Positions 12,817-25,206 of a DNA stretch of 64,000 nucleotides are shown piece after piece; positions within the stretch are counted from its first letter, which is position 1; each line of letters opens with the position of its first letter. The notes under the pieces were generated by a model. It ran no database searches. It was not told the DNA's origin and saw only the letters and a program-made list of their open reading frames with translations. Source of the stretch: Atkinsonella hypoxylon (lineage: Eukaryota > Ascomycota > Sordariomycetes > Hypocreales > Clavicipitaceae); contig JFHB01000009.1 in assembly GCA_000729835.1 (NCBI GenBank), forward strand, positions 124,001 through 188,000, read 5' to 3'. The position numbers and the translations under genes are program-made.

Positions 12817-13512
12817 ATGAAGGCTCCCCCTCTTCGAGCTTCGCTCTGCCCATTCACCCCAAATACATCATGCCTTGGCATTGTACAGAGACGATTTCTC
12901 CACAAAACACGACCGCCGCATGCGATTCCTCAGCCGCGACCATTCGTCCCCGACGTTCCAACTTTCTTGACCCTTATTGGCCGCGGCCTCAACAAGCATG
13001 TCTCCAAATTTCCTTCTTGGGAATCCCTTTTCGCTCTCACATCCTCCGAACTCAAAGAGCTTGGTATCGAACCACCACGGAGCCGGAGATACCTGCTTCA
13101 ATGGATGCAGCGATATCGCAAAGGAGCGCTCGGCCCCGGTGGAGATTTCGAATTTGTCAAAGACGGGCAGGCCATTTTGAAAGTTGCCACGCCGCCTGCC
13201 TCGACGGTCAGTGACGCAAAATGGGTTGTCAATGTGCCGAGTCTGGAGGAAGGTAGTGAACCTGTGGCTGCGGAGAGCCTACCAAGACCGAAAGGGTACA
13301 TAGTTCGAGGCCTGAAATCAATAGCTGGCCCTTACGCTACGCTACTACCAGCAGAAGCCGGCGCGGTCGTTAGAGTCACGGAGGGCATGTGGGAGCAACG
13401 GCAAGGAAGAAAGATTGATGGCGGCGAACGGCGCAGGGCGGAGATCCGCTTCAAGCGTCACTCAGCAGAGCGCAGGGCTGAGCGTGAGGCAGAGACGATG
13501 GGCAAGATGTGA
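12817..13512 (+). CDS. fyv4: mS41/FYV4-like mitochondrial small-subunit ribosomal protein (IGR motif)
   Basis: A single exon encodes 231 residues. The first 35-40 residues are basic and poor in acid (MKAPPLRASLCPFTPN, VQRRFLHKTRPPH), fitting a mitochondrial presequence. The domain that follows, VPTFLTLIGRGLNKHVSKFPSWESLF and ELKELGIEPPRSRRYLLQWMQRYRKG (about residues 50-105), is the IGR motif of Fyv4, now known as mitoribosomal protein mS41. It binds the small subunit of the mitochondrial ribosome. The rest is a variable C-terminal extension ending in a charged helix (AEIRFKRHSAERRAEREAE). It is intron-free and starts about 0.5 kb from the helicase gene on the opposite strand. Family assignment is firm; the detailed position in the ribosome comes from family knowledge only. 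Confidence 0.85.
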   Translation: MKAPPLRASLCPFTPNTSCLGIVQRRFLHKTRPPHAIPQPRPFVPDVPTFLTLIGRGLNKHVSKFPSWESLFALTSSELKELGIEPPRSRRYLLQWMQRYRKGALGPGGDFEFVKDGQAILKVATPPASTVSDAKWVVNVPSLEEGSEPVAAESLPRPKGYIVRGLKSIAGPYATLLPAEAGAVVRVTEGMWEQRQGRKIDGGERRRAEIRFKRHSAERRAEREAETMGKM

Positions 13513-14866
13513 GGCTGGTCGATCTGGTTGGAGAAGCGGATGGCAGAGCTTCGTCTGTAGATTCTTGGAGCCTTGCCGCTGTATTTTAGACGTTGTATTC
13601 ATAACAGACCCTGTGGCTGACTGGTCACCAGCGATCTCATGACACATCCTAAGGTATCAATCAGAGAAATATAAGACAGCATGTTGGTTGAAGTTGATCA
13701 GGAGCTGTCATGAAACTTATTAGGTCTCGTTCGCGAAAAGGCCAGCAGTTGATCTGCTATATATCGGCCGCTGCCGTAGTCTATTGTGCTTAAATATTGA
13801 CTCTTATATTCACGAAGCCATTGCCGTACGAAGAATTGCACCACAAACCTTACCGCGAAGTCCAAGAATCAATAAACTTGATTATCCCATGTCACATATG
13901 GCTTCCCGTAAGCAACTAATCACACAGAATGCGGCATTTTAGCATTTGGTCATCGCTGATCACTCAGCTCTAAACCTCCGGAACTAAACGTCAGCTCTTA
14001 ATTGTTACCTAACTTAGCTGAAAATAGCTGTATATTTCTGGATAAAGAATGTGTAGCATGGCACATTGCCGTGGCCATATTTTGTGGTAACTAAATGTGA
14101 TTCAGTCATTTTCAGAAAAAAGGACACCCCTTGGCTTGTTTTAAACAAACGCACTGTAACCCGCATCGACCTTATCTGTCCGCTACCATCATCTTCTGAA
14201 TCTCCAGCAGAATAAAATTGTCTTTGTGCAGTAGAGGACCGTAGAAGCCACGCCCTGGCGTACAGAATATAATCGCTATTGCTTCTGTCCCAATCACATA
14301 CGGCCACAGCCACCAGCAAAATCTGGATCCCGTCCGATCTCCGATAGATAATCTGGTGAGCGCTAGATTAGTAGTTGACTCGGTGACGATCAGCGAATAC
14401 CTAGTGCTGTATGTTTTTTTTGCCCTCCTTTTTTCTGAAACCTGTAAGCGTGTGATTACTGGTGTTGATATTGATGTCTTTACCCATGGTTATTTTATAA
14501 TTCGCCTTCTTTACCATCCTTCACTTTGCGCTCGAGTCACTCATTTTGCAAGTGACTACATTGCACGGATTTCAGTCAAGCAGGTTGTCGATCATGGTTT
14601 GTTCCTTTCGCACACAAAAATAACGGGGTTGAATCTGTCAATAGATTTGGGATGTCGTCGTTTTGCGTACTGACACGACATCTGTGTGACGTCACAGGGC
14701 AATAGCAACGCTTCGCCGGCTGTCGACGATCACATTTCAAGTATACATCCTGATCAAAAATTGGAGCAGGCGAGCGCAATGCCGTGGAAGAGAGAATTCC
14801 TCTTTAGTATGTTACTATACTATACACTTACAGAGCAGCTATTCATAAATCGCCACTTCCCCACAA
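13513..14866. other. Convergent intergenic region, mS41 to jen1
   Basis: About 1.35 kb, AT-rich, between the 3' ends of two converging genes. Scattered open frames (for example 14356-14673) lack any recognisable domain. No RNA gene is recognised. Confidence 0.5.
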
Positions 14867-16545
14867 TCACTTCGTTTCATGCGTTTCCACCTCGCCCTTC
14901 TGCTCGTCTTCCGCTTCTAAAACCTTGGCGGACGACACGTCGTCATCGATGCCTGCAACCTTGTTCTCAAAGTCTCGACCTCTACGCTCGGGACCAATCA
15001 TTGTGGTGAAGATGATGCCGAGAGCAATAATGGCGCTCGCAACTCCCATGACCGGACCGTATGCCTCTACGTCATGTCCATTAGACAGTCGCACAAAGGT
15101 CTTCTCGGAAACAGCATTGACGATCTGTGCGGACGGCGAAGAGATCATGTTGCCAATCTGATAAGTCACGCCAGGGAATGTAGACCGGAAGGCAACCGGA
15201 GAGAGCTCGTTCAGGTGAATAGGAATGACACCCCAAGCGCCCTGGACAAAGAATTGCATGATGAAGCCGGTAGCACTGAGTGCCCGCTCGCTTTGTGGTA
15301 GAATCCAAGCTGGAATCATGATGGCTGACATCAAAGCAGAGACAATAATGGTTCGTCGTCGCCCCACAAACTGGGAAATATAGCCGATGATGGTACCACC
15401 AAAACAGGCGCCAACCTTCATCAGGATGGATGCTCTGGAAGCGCCCTCATTTTTGAGCTCCTTCTGAGTGAGCATGAAAGTGGTATAGGAGTCTTGCGAG
15501 GTGTGGGAGTAGTAGTTGAACCAAGTCATAAGAATGATACAGTATACACACATCTTCCACTCTCTCGCAAGCATCGTCTTGGTTTCGCGCCAGAAGGCAC
15601 CGGGGCTGCTGAGCTTTTTGCCACGTGCTTTGGCTTCCAGGAATTGTTGCGATTCGGGGAACAGAATACGGATGAGACCGATGCCAATGGAAAAGCCGGC
15701 TAGATCGAAGATAGAAGAACATCAGCTCGACTAGAACTGGTATAGAAAGTTTTCTGCTTTGCATATCACGACATACCTCCACCCCAGAATACGGTCTTCC
15801 AAGTATTGGTACCACCTCCAACGGCCAAATTGGCGCAGGCCGCCAAGACATAGCCACAGGAATATCCCTGCTGCAGGATACCGGACATCAAGCCACGCAC
15901 GTTAGATCTAGCCGGAACACAGGGTAAGTTAGTGGTCATATCGCCATAAGAGGAAATCAATTTATACGCCATGAAAAGGACTTACGGGCACTGCTCGAGA
16001 GCCATGGCAATGGCGTTGCCGTATACACCTCCCATGAAGAGTCCAAAAAGGCTCCGGACAGCCAGGAATTGGGAAAATGTGTTGCTGTAAATGGTCGCTA
16101 TTTGAAGAAGGCCAAGAACAACCATGTTGGCTACCATGGGCCACTTGCGTCCCCATTTGTCACCGGCGAGGCCAAACATGGCCGCACCTAGAGAGCGGAG
16201 CAGAAGCGTCAGGGTGATGGCAGTAGTGATATCGGTCTTGGAACGACCATAGTAGTCGGCAAGCTTTTTCGTCTGAATAGATAGCGCATGGAAGTCGAAT
16301 GCATCTGCCGTCCAGGAGAAAAATCCCACGAGAAAGAAAAGCCAATTTTGTGCTGATAATTGGGCCAAAAGGCTGATGGGATTAACGAAGCGATCGGGAT
16401 CTTTCCATTCACAGCGAGTTTCACCATATTCATTAGAGAGAACGACTCGCTGTCTCCAAATGAAAAGGTCGCGAAAGGACTGCTTGGCGGTCGGAATAAT
16501 GCCTTGCGCCAAAGGGTCGGCTGGCTCACTCCTTCGAGATACCAT
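14867..16545 (-). CDS. jen1: Jen1-type monocarboxylate/proton symporter (MFS)
   Basis: There are three exons, 15986-16545, 15777-15907 and 14867-15699 (coding order), giving 507 residues. About twelve hydrophobic segments are visible (first NWLFFLVGFFSWTADAFDFHALS; the loop GDKWGRKWPM is the MFS signature). The Jen1-family signature N-x-x-S-H-x-S-Q-D-x-x-x-T is present as NYYSHTSQDSYTT at about residues 292-304. GALVSGILQQGY-like and AGFSIGIGLIRILFPES segments also match. Jen1 relatives import lactate, pyruvate and similar acids with protons at the plasma membrane and are usually glucose-repressed. The start MVSRRSEPADP was chosen because an upstream in-frame start would add a non-family extension. 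An oligopeptide transporter lies upstream on the same strand; both are nutrient importers, but linkage may be chance. Confidence 0.9.
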
Positions 16546-17939
16546 CTTGAACAGAGCAAACTGCCGTGTATGGCTGATTTTTGAAATGGGAATACAATAA
16601 GAGTGTGGTACAGTTCGACTGAGGTAGTACCAATGGCGAGATTTCCCCTCTGGGACGAATAGTAACACGGAAGCGGACGAATGACGAGCCAACTGAACAC
16701 GACAGTCTTTGTGGGAGATTTACAAGTCCGCCGTGCAGACCATGTATAATGTATAGTCGAAGTGATGATTGGAACCTGCAGTAACAGCCCGAGGAAGATA
16801 TGCAAAACTAAACGCGAGTTAACAGGATGGATCTAAGGCCATGTGGATGATGATCCCTGGAGCAAGATATTCAACAGATGCACTTGCTATGCAAAAACAC
16901 GGCGAACCAACAACAATTCCTGGCCTGGACGCCCACATATTTTCATAAGCAGCGCAGAGACCGAGATGTTTTTTGGGGGGCGCAAGGACTGACCTGGCCG
17001 AAGGGTTAATTGAGCCCCGGCTTGGCAGACCTGAAGCCATTCCACTTAAGGGAAAACCTCCATGCGGGGTTCGTGTCACGCTCATCCATCATTCGATGAG
17101 GGGGAAACGCGAGAAGAGGAATAAGGTCAATGGCACGGGCAATACCTCCGTACGGAGCGCATTGGCGGCTCTTGGCCAATACTTGGCAGCAATCGGACAG
17201 GCTGGGCTGGCGCTAGTCGATGTTAATGGAAATGCAAAGTCCTGAGCGGCAATTCGTCCTTACAGTGGTAGTACCAGACTCCGTCAAAGATAGCCATTCT
17301 TTCCCCGGGATTTCCGCCTCAGAGGACAACAGCCCTTCATGGCGAGTCTGACAGACGGTCGTAAAGTTTGGCGGGTCACCCGAGGTGCGGTTCAAGTCTG
17401 CAAGTCTACAAACGATCCCGGCGGCTGATAAGACTCAATAAGCTTAAGCAGGGGAAGATGGCAACCCCACGCTGACCACGCTGACATGGCACCATGGACG
17501 GGGCCACTAGTTGCATCCCTGCTTGGGGTCCATGGGCTGCAGGAACTTTTGTCCATTTAAGCTTCTTTGCGGCCGAGGAGGAGCCACGGCAGCCCATCAC
17601 AGGCAGACTCTAGCTTTTAGCTCGACGGGTCGGTTGGCGAGAACTCGGTTGGCTGTAACCGAGATAATCATATGTACGAAGAGTGGGCGCGTAATTGCTC
17701 TACAGCGCGGTTGACGAAACATCATACCTAAAAATCTGGGGTGTGCGATTTACACGCGAACAATTTTTTCTTTGTCGTCATTCTAACGGATCACACACAT
17801 TTCGCACTCTCGTCAGATGATACTGATGGCCTCGGGCAGGAACAGTCTCGACTAATTTGACAACCACGACATTGAGGCCAAACGTGCGTCTGCATCGTAA
17901 ACACGACATAAAACAAGAAGAGCCAGCTACGCCACTCAC
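16546..17939. promoter_or_regulatory. jen1 promoter region and 3' flank of the OPT gene
   Basis: About 1.4 kb without a supportable gene. A 12-bp perfect palindrome, CTCCGTACGGAG, lies at 17146-17157, about 600 bp before the jen1 start. Its CCG...CGG core resembles sites of Zn2Cys6 regulators. Function is inferred only. Confidence 0.45.
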
Positions 17940-20634
17940 TCATGGAAACCCTCCCTTTTCGGGGCCAAAATACCCTCGTTCAGGGATAGGCAGCCACCCT
18001 ACTTGCTTGCCGTCCATGCCTGCCGTGCTCACGGTGTTTCCCCACCATGTTAAGCTCACGGGGTGATAGCCAACGGCAAAGAACAAAACGAGGGCACTTA
18101 CAGCAACACCGGCGGTCAATGCAGCCGAGAGAACGTAGTTATACTTGGACCACCAAGCCAGACGGTGTCGAGGTAACCAGTACATGAAGATAAATGACAG
18201 AATGAATCCAGGTGTCTTGTAAGCCAAGTTGGATGGAGCCCAATGCTGGATGCCCTGAATGATCAGGACGGGATTCAACCACATGAGGGAGCCAACGAAG
18301 CGGAAGACAGTGCGGTCCAATGCATCAAAGCGTCTCGAAGACATTCGTTCGCGAATCTTGTCACGGACGCCAGGGAGATACTTGGGGCCCCAGCCTTGGC
18401 CAGCGAGAAATATGAGCGCAATGAAGGCTCCAATGAGAAAGCACCACTTGAAGAGAGGATAAATCGAGTTAAACATGCGATCGGATCCCATGAGCCCCCA
18501 CATGAGAGAGTTGGCATACAGGGGAGCACCATCCCCGGCACAAGTGAACCGGCTGGGCTGATCAGGCGTGCACAAGCCCTCGACGTTATTCAAGATGAAG
18601 TTTTGCGTGGCCACAGCGACGAAGCAAGTGATGATGATGGTGACGATCTGACTTCGAAAGACGGCCCGAGGAGCAATTTTGCAATAATGTGCCATCTTCT
18701 GATCCTGCACGTAGTTGTCGCCATACCCGGCGAGTGCCCAGCTCCCGAGCGTTTGGCCAAACAGGAATGCATTCGGGTTATTGGGCAACAAAAACCCTGT
18801 GATGATCTGGATCAGAGAACCCAGGCCCAGGTTCGTGCCCGTCGTGGCAGACAAGAAGGAAAGGGGTACCGCAAAGACCAAGTTCACGCCGATGATCAGA
18901 AAGACCAACCACACGGGGACATCAACGGGGTAAATTCGCGTCCAGATAATGGACACGACGATGGCACCGACAAAGATGATGAGGAACCACCAGTCGGGGA
19001 CTTCCCTGTACTTTGCCATCTCGCGGTTGTGGACATCCATTGCATCTTCGTAGTTGCCTTTGCCGTAGCGCAGGCCTTTGTAGAAATCGACGTAGGCCTT
19101 GCCAATCGTCTTCCATTGGTTCACCATGATATACAGGAAGTAGACGGGGTAAAAGGCAAAGTTGGCCCCTACGGTGAGCACGTAGCCTGCTGAGTAGAAA
19201 GGCGGCGAGTACTGCTGGTACTTGTCCATGTCCAGCTTGTTGTTGACGATCATCTTTTGCACAACATATGGCTTGCCGTCATTGGCGAACGCCGAGGAGG
19301 AATTGATGGGCAGGTAGCCCGTGTTGTACATGTTAGAGTAGAAGATGGCGAGGATGATGAGGCCGCCGAGGATGCTCCCCAGGTACATGGTGCATGTGCT
19401 GAAGAAGGGCTGCGCCAGGGCAGCGTACGAACTGGTTGCAACATTCCAATCAAAAGTGGTGATGGGATTGAAGAGGCCGAGGCCCATATTTGATCCCGTC
19501 AGGACGGCAAGCGTGAAGTTTGAAGGCGCAATCCACGTCATCCAGTTGAATTGCGAGAGGGCTGTGAATAGATAGCCCGGCAACCAGTAGTAGAAGAACA
19601 TGGATGTTGCGGTCACAAAGAAGAATTTGTAGCGGGAGATGGTCCAGCCGTTGATGTTCTCGCGAGGTTCGGGTTTGGTAAGCGCCCTGTTCATGGCGAT
19701 GACGGGCATGAGCGTCGGCCAGAGTGCCTTGACGGGGTAGACGCTGAAGCGACGGAGGTAGCCTGCGAGTCCCATGCCCATGAGCTGCACGAAGAGCGTC
19801 AGCATGAGCTGGTAGCCGAATTTGATGAAGTCGAGGCCGTAGTAGACAGGGCTTCGCTGCACAAGGATCATGCCGTAGCTGTTGGTCGTGTAGATGGCGA
19901 TGTTGAAGGTGATGGTGGCGAACATCTGCTCCTTGAACGTCCATGGCCCAGGGTTGAGGGAGTGTCGTGTGCCGAAGGCTGTGACGCCCCAGTCTGGTAG
20001 AACAGTCTCTAAAAATCTGCCGCAGGGATACAGCAGGATTTGAATGACGGAGTTGCTCAAGCCTGAGAGATAAAAACATGTCAGTACGAATCTCGTGTTG
20101 TGGCCCCAACTGTAATCAGGACGTACTTATACCTGGGAAACGACTGTTGAAGAACGTTGACATGAAAGTTCCAATGATGGCCCAACCGATGCCTAGTATA
20201 TACGCCCGAACAGTCTCAATCGGCACCTTTTGATCGTCTACAGGACTCGCGACAGTTCTTACACCCGGATATGGAGAGGACCACCTCATCATGGTAGCAT
20301 CGATGCGCAAGTCCCTATCGTAGAATTCGCCGTAGGCTTTTGGGCCTAGCAGCAACTTCTCCATGCGGTGGCGCATATCCGAGGGGAAATTCCAGTCATC
20401 TGAATGGAATTTAAGAGATTCTGTGATGATGGCAACAGCCTGCTCCTCAGACATGTTATTGATCTTGGACACGATGAACTCGCCCTCGCCATTGGGCGCA
20501 AGCGTCTCGAGCATTTCAGGCGGGATTTGGTCGCCATATTGTGTAGCGGATATCTTCTCAGGGTCCTTGATGTCGTGAAGTGACGAGGTGGCTTCGATGT
20601 GCGTTTGCACAGGATCTGTTTTCTCAGCTGCCAT
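17940..20634 (-). CDS. OPT-family oligopeptide transporter
   Basis: There are two exons, 20133-20634 and 17940-20062 (coding order; 70-bp intron), giving 874 residues. The N-terminus is cytosolic and acidic. The family motif SPYPGVRTV (about residue 120) precedes the first span. NPGPWTFKEQ marks the conserved NPG box (about residue 195), and MAHYCKIAPRAVFRSQ is a variant of the KIPPR box with A in place of the first P. About 14-16 membrane spans can be counted, and the end GWLPIPERGYFGPEKG is typical. OPT proteins of the Isp4 type import tetra- and pentapeptides, and some carry glutathione or metal-peptide complexes, with protons across the plasma membrane. Length agrees with the family (750-900). 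The substrate cannot be read from sequence. Regulation by nitrogen status is common in the family, but no site was confirmed here. Confidence 0.9.
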
Positions 20635-22011
20635 TGCGGCTGTCGAGAATCGTGGATTTCCCTTTGAGAAATGAGGTCCGATCCGTTAATGCAATGCCGG
20701 CCGCTGAAGATCGTCAGGTCCGCGGTGAACCCTTTAACGAGACAGCCGTTTCTCCAATCTGGCGAACCCTACATAGAGTTGCATCCGCTATTTTCAACGG
20801 CTATGCTATGTTTCTCCACGCCGACCAAGAGAGGGGAATAAACAGAACGCGGGAGTGACCCCATTCATATATGACCGCATGAGCCATGCCGTGTCTCACC
20901 AACTAAAATGCGGGCGGTTAGTTAGCCTGGTAATTCGTTTATCGTTGAAAAGGACCGGTCCGAATTGACCAGCCAGTGTCGTTTTGCCCCCGCTTTGTGT
21001 CTGGTGTGTGAAACGGAGTAGCTCTCCCCAGTCCCTTAGCTGCTCGAGTATGACTAGCGGGGAACTACTCACCATCCTTGTTCATGTTTGTTCGGCATGG
21101 ACTTGGTTGATACCAAAGAATAAAAAGGTCAATTATACCGCCGAATGGTCCCGAATGGGAGGAAAGCATCTCGGTTGGTCTGCGCGTTTGATGAAGTTCA
21201 AACCATCCTTGTTCGCCTCGAGTCGGTCTCTCCGCATGTCTATTTGGAAAGTTAGACGAACCCAACATCGATCGGGATTACCCCACGCCGATCGGTTGCA
21301 AGATGTGGAAATAGCAAAAAACGCCATAATAATGTAATGATCTGTGGTACAGTAGCTCTGCCGACCCGACACCCCCGGGCTTGTCCCGACTTGGCATTTC
21401 ACGAATGTGAGCCGTATTCGCGCATGCATCTCAATCCTACCGGGCAGGATGATCTGCGAGTAAAAACAAGCACCGGTCGACGGAGATTGGCAAACAGGTT
21501 GCAGGCTGCATAGGCCATATTCCTGAACCGGGCTTAATGTTCGACGTCGGTCGGCTCGCAGTCCAGTTAACCCGCAGCACCCGCTCCTGAGAAGGCAAAC
21601 CATGTGATGTTTCCTTGAGTTCCAATAAACGATGGAACGGCTGACAAATGCACCTTTGTAGGCTATTTCGAAAACAAGACGCGGAAGTAAACTCCGTAGG
21701 GGGCTCTAACTAATCTGAACATTACTTGTGGCGCCACGTCAACAATCGAAGCCACGCCCCATCCGCCAGCTGGCGGGCAATCCACCTCTCTCAACATAGT
21801 CACCATTCGAACCTGTGCATGAGTACGACAAATTCGACCGCCTTTAGTTGATGCCATATTTGTTTTCACGCTTGATCTGGGCTTTCGGATTTCAGGCATA
21901 TATGATATTACTTTTGGATATTATTATGCAACGTAGCAGCTACACGTAATGATATCGTCTATAATACGAGTCCAACACCAATGGGGCCGTTGAACGCATA
22001 CACTCACGAAC
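20635..22011. promoter_or_regulatory. OPT promoter region and 3' flank of the glucosyltransferase gene
   Basis: About 1.4 kb; several open frames of 70-156 codons overlap on both strands and none has a family signature. It should contain the OPT promoter. Nothing else is seen. Confidence 0.45.
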
Positions 22012-23701
22012 CTAGTCCAGCCGGTCTTTACTCGACTGCCGTGCTCTTTCCAGTTCAGGCGTGCGCGAACACTTCCTCGTCCTCGCGTCATCCTCAATCT
22101 CAACTACTGACGCATCCATGTCTACTCGGAACGTCTTGCCCCGCCAGACCACGGTCGTTCCGCATAGTACAGCCCAGGTCCAAATCGGCAAGGCCAACAC
22201 TTCTCGGCCAAGCCATGCCAGAAACCATTCCAGAAAGCCTCGTTCGTGCATTCCCCCGACATGTGAGGTCCCGCGCGCGAATCGCGGACTGTCGGTACTG
22301 GCCTGAATGCTGGTCCCTGAATGAAGATGCCGGAACGTACGCCAATCCAAGAACATCCATAACGCCAAGGACAAAAGCCAGATCAGGCCCATTGCTGACC
22401 ACGTCTGTGGGATCCCGAGGGCCTCATGGAACCACGGTAATGTGGTTAAAGCAAAAGCAAAGTATGCACAGCAAAGAAGTGATTCCACGCCAGGTTCCAC
22501 CAAAGTAGCTGCCAACACGGTAAACTTCCTCGCTCGGAGCCATCTACAACGGCGCGCCGCATACGACGCAATTGACATATTTGCCATGGGCTGTATCACC
22601 AAATCTCCCCAGACAATACCGTGATTCAGATAACCAGGAATCTTTGATCTCCAGAGCAGATCCCCAATCAAGTGATCCTCGCAGATATTGAAGGAGAAAA
22701 AGTCGACGCCGGTCCGCTTGTTCTCGTTCTTGGGAAGGATGGGGTTCCTGCACGGCGTTGTCACTTGGTCAAGATGCGCTTTGCGGAACATGTTGCTCTT
22801 GCCTACAATACAGGGAGCGATGCCGATAGAGTTGATTGCGCCGTAGAACTTGACATGTGTTGTTGCAAAGAACATTTCGTCTAGTCGCCCGCCGCCATAT
22901 CGAGCTATCTTCGTCAACCAGTCCTCGCCCGAGCTGCTTGTTAAGCCGGGCCCTGCTTCTGTCTCTGAGACGGATGAAAGTAGAACCTGACTATCCTCTG
23001 CACCTGACTGATCGTACGCTACCATGTCAACGACTAGCGGCATTTGATGCACAAATTTGTATGGCTTTGCTGTTGAACCAGCTGGTGCAAACCCCATCAG
23101 TTTGTCAACCATGCGTCCGAGCACACCAGTTGCGACCCACACGTTGCAGTCGATGATCCAGATAATTTCCCCTTTGGCTTCGCGATATGCCCTACTGATG
23201 TTGCGAATTTTGGGGTTCGGACCAAGAGTATTGATGGGGCCTTTTTGATCATGTAAAAAGGTGTCACTCGTCTCTACTAGGATTTGGGCATCGCGGTTAG
23301 GAAAGTGGCGAACAAGCCGTCGGAGCACTGGATATGCTGGATCCGTCTCATCCTCCACACACAGTCGGATGGAGACCTTGTCGGCGGGGTAGTCTTGTTG
23401 GAATGTCGATGCTAAGCATTCGTAAAGTCGAGGCTCGAGACCTTTGACAGGTCGGATGATTGTCACCGTGGGTGCATCTTGGTCGAGTCCGGATGAAACG
23501 GACGGCAAAGCAGGCTTTGAGAAGTAGCGGAAGCTACAGATACCTATCAGCAAACTGAATTGTTTTCAATTAAAGCGAGTTGCTTAAGAATAGGGCTGGG
23601 ATTACATCGTACATCGCCGCAATACCAATACTCTGGACAATGACAACCGTGACGGTCCAAAGGAGGCAGATCACTGCAATGAACTCAATAATGGACTCCA
23701 T
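22012..23701 (-). CDS. Ceramide glucosyltransferase (glucosylceramide synthase, GT21)
   Basis: There are two exons, 23626-23701 and 22012-23543 (coding order), giving 535 residues. The short first exon encodes a signal-anchor helix (MESIIEFIAVICLLWTVTVV). The only donor that keeps the frame is an unusual GTATTG; the join gives SIGICSFRYFSKP. The catalytic set of processive GT-A ceramide glucosyltransferases is visible: TIIRPVKGLEP, D1 in CVEDETDP (about residue 90), D2 in WIIDCNVWV (about 157), D3 in FNICEDHLIGDLLW (about 315) and the (Q/R)xxRW box as RRCRW (356-360). Two or three hydrophobic segments near the C-terminus fit membrane insertion. The enzyme transfers glucose from UDP-glucose to ceramide at the ER or Golgi. 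In fungi the product affects polarity and virulence; this is family knowledge. A longer in-frame start at 23794 is possible but lacks support. Confidence 0.9.
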
Positions 23702-25206
23702 AGGAAGAACTTTAGACAGAAAACATCGCGTGACGTCAAAGGTTTGCAGGTGCTGCAGAGGCATGATGACAGAGGCCTTGCAGAACCTGTACACGTGTAG
23801 CGGTCACGAAATTGGCGCTTGTCAAGGTAGGGGAAGACAGAAATTAAAAAATATTATCCAGGTCAGGACGACACTTTCTAGATTTGCATTCCGAGTATCC
23901 GTTGCGCCAAGAGGGGCTCGAGCGCTGCAGGACCTACGTTTATGTGCACCAACCCATGCATGAGCCAAGGATTAATTACAGCGTTGCACATGGAAGCTCG
24001 GCATTCAGCTATTTGCCTCAGCCTGACCACCACCACCTGCCTGAACAAAAAAGGTCTTACCCAAATTTCCAGGGCTCAACGGGCTTGTGCCGCCTTAACT
24101 GCCAAATGCACGTTTTATTTATTTTTAATTTCTTCAAGGATTGGGGGAAGGGTGTTGGGGGAAGGGTGTTGGGGGAAGGGTGTTGGGGGAGGGTGTAGGG
24201 GTCCGTTTTGCCCGTACCAAGGTCAAACTCGTAGATGATGATGACCATGGCATTCGTTCAGCCTTCTCGGGAAGAAAAAAGCAAAAAAAAAATCACAGAA
24301 GGTAATTAACTAGAACCCTAAGAACAACCAAGTCTTGGACGTCTTTTTGGTACTTCGCCAGGTACTCTCAGCCTAGTACATTCATGCCTGAACTGTTCGT
24401 GGAAGGCCTGAAGTCGCCTAATAATAGTTAACATACATAGCAGGGATCCTTCCTGCCTGACCTTCGGCCGTAGAAACGGTCAGTTTCAAAGGGTTCCTCT
24501 GGCCTCTTAGCGGTCCGTATTAATAATACACTATACGTGCATGGAAAAGTGGATCGCTCTAATCAATCCCGTGGTTTAGCCAAAGATATGCGATGCAGAG
24601 AGGGAGCTCCAACCTCAAATTGAAAATTTCTTTTTTTCCCACACAAAGTTTGGATAACTTCTTGGCTTTTTGCACCACGACACTTTCGTTGTCGCTCCTA
24701 TATTTCAGACTGCCTGGCTCTTTGACAGCCCTTCTATTCTGCTTTTGATCGAGTCTATATTCCATTCGCTCGTCATTAGGGCAGTTCTGCTGGCCATGCC
24801 CTAGACAAGGTTGGTTGATTTTAACTCATTTATGTCGCTTCCTTGCACCTTCTTGATCAGCGTCATCTTGATGGACCTGCCCGCCGCCTGGCACCTTTCG
24901 TTACGAAACAATGACTGGTGGTGTAAGCCGTGTGAGTCCTGACGCTGTGACTGCTGACAAGTCTTCAATTCACCTTCAACTGCTCTATGATGACACCTTA
25001 ATATGGTGCTTAGAGGAATCTTCGATTCATTTCGACCTCGATGATTGCCCTTGATTATAGACTACAACGGTATCTGATGCAGTTTCTTTTCCTGTTTTTC
25101 TCATCAACACAGCTATCTGAACATTGCTTCCTTTGCACTTTCCTGAAGCCTCTAGAGTGCCTTGCTGACTGGCTTGCTTTAGTCAAAATGAATCCAGTCC
25201 GAAATA
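23702..25206. other. Divergent intergenic region with a G-rich tandem repeat
   Basis: About 1.5 kb between the glucosyltransferase start and the sen2 start. It contains a G-rich repeat (24141-24195) and a pyrimidine-rich stretch before sen2, with several short upstream ATGs. No gene is recognised. Confidence 0.5.
24141..24195. repeat. G-rich tandem repeat, 14-bp unit about x4, quadruplex-prone
   Basis: The unit TTGGGGGAAGGGTG occurs three times perfectly plus a 13-bp variant. The + strand has at least eight runs of three or more G separated by short loops, which fits the general G-quadruplex pattern. Confidence 0.9.

Noticed and set aside
17380..17410. tRNA-like GGTTCAAGTC motif
   Set aside because: No cloverleaf could be built around it; no tRNA gene was recognised anywhere in the window.
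14867..20634. Jen1-type and OPT transporter genes as a functional cluster
   Set aside because: Two nutrient transporters in tandem, but separated by 1.4 kb, with different substrates and no shared enzyme or regulator.
21133..21603. 156-codon minus-strand frame between the OPT and glucosyltransferase genes
   Set aside because: No domain, overlapping frames on the other strand and promoter position argue against a gene.
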